This document shows positions 63,070 through 64,000 of a stretch of 64,000 nucleotides of DNA, one piece after another (positions within the stretch are counted from its first letter, which is position 1; every line of letters begins with the position of its first letter). The position numbers were made by a program, and so were the translations under genes. Origin of the DNA: Mycolicibacterium sp. CH28 (GTDB lineage: Bacteria; Actinomycetota; Actinomycetes; Mycobacteriales; Mycobacteriaceae); NCBI RefSeq assembly GCF_004745805.1, contig NZ_SRLQ01000001.1, forward strand, positions 508,110 to 572,109, given 5' to 3'. The notes under the pieces are model-generated. The model had not been told where the DNA came from. It saw nothing but the letters and a program-made list of their open reading frames with translations, and ran no database searches.

Positions 63070-64000
63070 ATGACCGTCACAGCCGAGACGTCCGAAACCA
63101 TCCACCCCGTGGCTCCCCGCCGGCCGTTCACCAGTGAGCCGCTGGGCGGCTCACCGGCGCAGCGACTGGACCGGCTCACCGCGGTGGTCGACGATCTGCG
63201 CCGCGCCGATCCCGCCGCCGAACGCGATCGCGTGTTGCAGTATGACGCCGTTGAGGCCATTCGCCGGACCGGCGTGCTGACCCTGCGGGTGCCGACGCGC
63301 TACGGTGGGCCGGGAGGTTCGGTTCGCGACGTGCTCACCGCGGTGATCCGAATCGCGCGCGGAAGTTCCAATGTGGCGCAAGCCCTTCGGCCGCATTTCG
63401 GATTGGCCGAGCGGCTGCTGAGTAATCGCGCCGTCGAAGCCGAACGACTGGAGTGGTACCCGCGCGTCAACGCCGGGGTGATCGTGGGAAATGCGATCAC
63501 CGACGCCAAGGGCAAAGCACCCTCGGGTGCGGACACCACGTTGCTCGCCGACGGTGACGGGGTGCTGCGGCTCAACGGCTACAAGTTCTATTCCACGGGA
63601 ACGCTTTTCGCCGACCTGATCGCCGTCTCGGCCAGCGACGCCCAGGGCCGGGACCTGCAAGCGATCGTGCCGGCCAACCGTGACGGGGTCGAGTTGTTCG
63701 ACGACTGGGAGGGCTTCGGCCAGCGCACCACCGCCAGCGGCGGCACCCGGTTCACCAACGTCGAAGTGCTGCCGCACGAGGTCACCACCGTCTCCGACGG
63801 CAATCACCTCGGTCACAGCACTGCGTTCTTGCAGCTGTACCTGGCCGCGGTGGCGGCGGGCATTGCCGCGGCGGCCCGCGACGATGCCGTCTGGTACGTG
63901 CAGACCAAGGCGCGGCCGGCCGCTCACTCGTTGGCTGACACCGCAACCGGCGATCCGTTCACCTTGCATGCGGTGGGGGAGATCGCCGCCCACGCGTCGG
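63070..64000 (+). CDS. SfnB-like acyl-CoA dehydrogenase-fold protein, cut by the window end
   Basis: The frame is open from ATG 63070 to the last base (310 codons), so the C terminus is outside the window. It is a second SfnB-type flavoprotein: VPTRYGGPGGSVRDVLTAVIRIARGSSNVAQAL, LNGYKFYSTGTLFADLIAV and FGQRTTASGGTRFTNVEV parallel the gene at 57380-58603. It follows the LLM remnant by 17 bases and is probably in the same operon. Likely role: oxidation of an organosulfur substrate with reduced flavin. Confidence 0.85.
   Translation, partial: MTVTAETSETIHPVAPRRPFTSEPLGGSPAQRLDRLTAVVDDLRRADPAAERDRVLQYDAVEAIRRTGVLTLRVPTRYGGPGGSVRDVLTAVIRIARGSSNVAQALRPHFGLAERLLSNRAVEAERLEWYPRVNAGVIVGNAITDAKGKAPSGADTTLLADGDGVLRLNGYKFYSTGTLFADLIAVSASDAQGRDLQAIVPANRDGVELFDDWEGFGQRTTASGGTRFTNVEVLPHEVTTVSDGNHLGHSTAFLQLYLAAVAAGIAAAARDDAVWYVQTKARPAAHSLADTATGDPFTLHAVGEIAAHAS

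Overview
The window is high-GC actinobacterial DNA, most likely from a fast-growing, non-tuberculous Mycobacterium/Mycolicibacterium. I infer this from several gene blocks whose order I recognise from M. tuberculosis: smtB-zur-glyS (Rv2358-Rv2359-Rv2357c), the TPM protein-dgt-dnaG block (Rv2345-Rv2343c), MarR-ECF ATPase-EcfT (Rv2327-Rv2325c), and uspABC next to tldD/tldE (Rv2318-Rv2314c). Other mycobacterial marks are MmpL, a DesA-like desaturase, a 35-kDa-antigen type encapsulin, MIRU-like intergenic repeats and many candidate leaderless transcripts. Homologue names come from memory, not from a search.

Layout. 0-4.7 kb: lactate permease plus lutABC, one translationally coupled operon behind a CRP-like site and a FadR/LldR-type operator. 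4.7-7 kb: zinc regulators zur and smtB, divergent from glyS. 7-13.4 kb: TPM-domain membrane protein, dgt, dnaG, a small secreted protein, a small membrane protein and tRNA-Asn. 13.4-22.4 kb: accessory block (APC permease, MBL/beta-CASP nuclease, alpha/beta hydrolase behind a DosR-like box, F420-type LLM enzyme, P-type ATPase, PaaK-like ligase). 22.5-29.8 kb: acyl-CoA oxidase-like flavoprotein, VIT iron/manganese transporter, bestrophin, MarR regulator and a fused ECF transporter. 29.7-36.5 kb: uspABC sugar importer, divergent tldD/tldE protease genes with a tandem 38-bp coupling repeat between them, and an AhpD-like protein. 36.5-44.1 kb: threonine aldolase, GAF protein, CAT-anticodon tRNA, a decayed AbiE toxin-antitoxin locus just behind that tRNA, MBL hydrolase, ABC-F ATPase, HAD dehalogenase and an acyl-ACP desaturase homologue.

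44.3-50 kb holds a Wadjet/MksBEF-like condensin operon (jetA-jetB-jetC order) with a tandem 56-bp MIRU between jetA and jetB. No jetD nuclease gene is next to it. A MmpL transporter follows.

53-64 kb is a sulfur-themed island. It has a family 2A encapsulin with its cysteine desulfurase cargo. Divergent from these is a leaderless short ORF ending in three Cys codons, placed in front of a TQXA-like protein that has no cysteine at all. Then come an SfnB-like flavoprotein, an aliphatic-sulfonate type ABC importer, a glutamine-synthetase-like ligase, an internally deleted LLM monooxygenase and a second SfnB-like gene cut by the window end. The most interesting signals are the poly-Cys leader beside the encapsulin locus, the two tandem MIRU-like coupling elements, and the jetABC operon without jetD.
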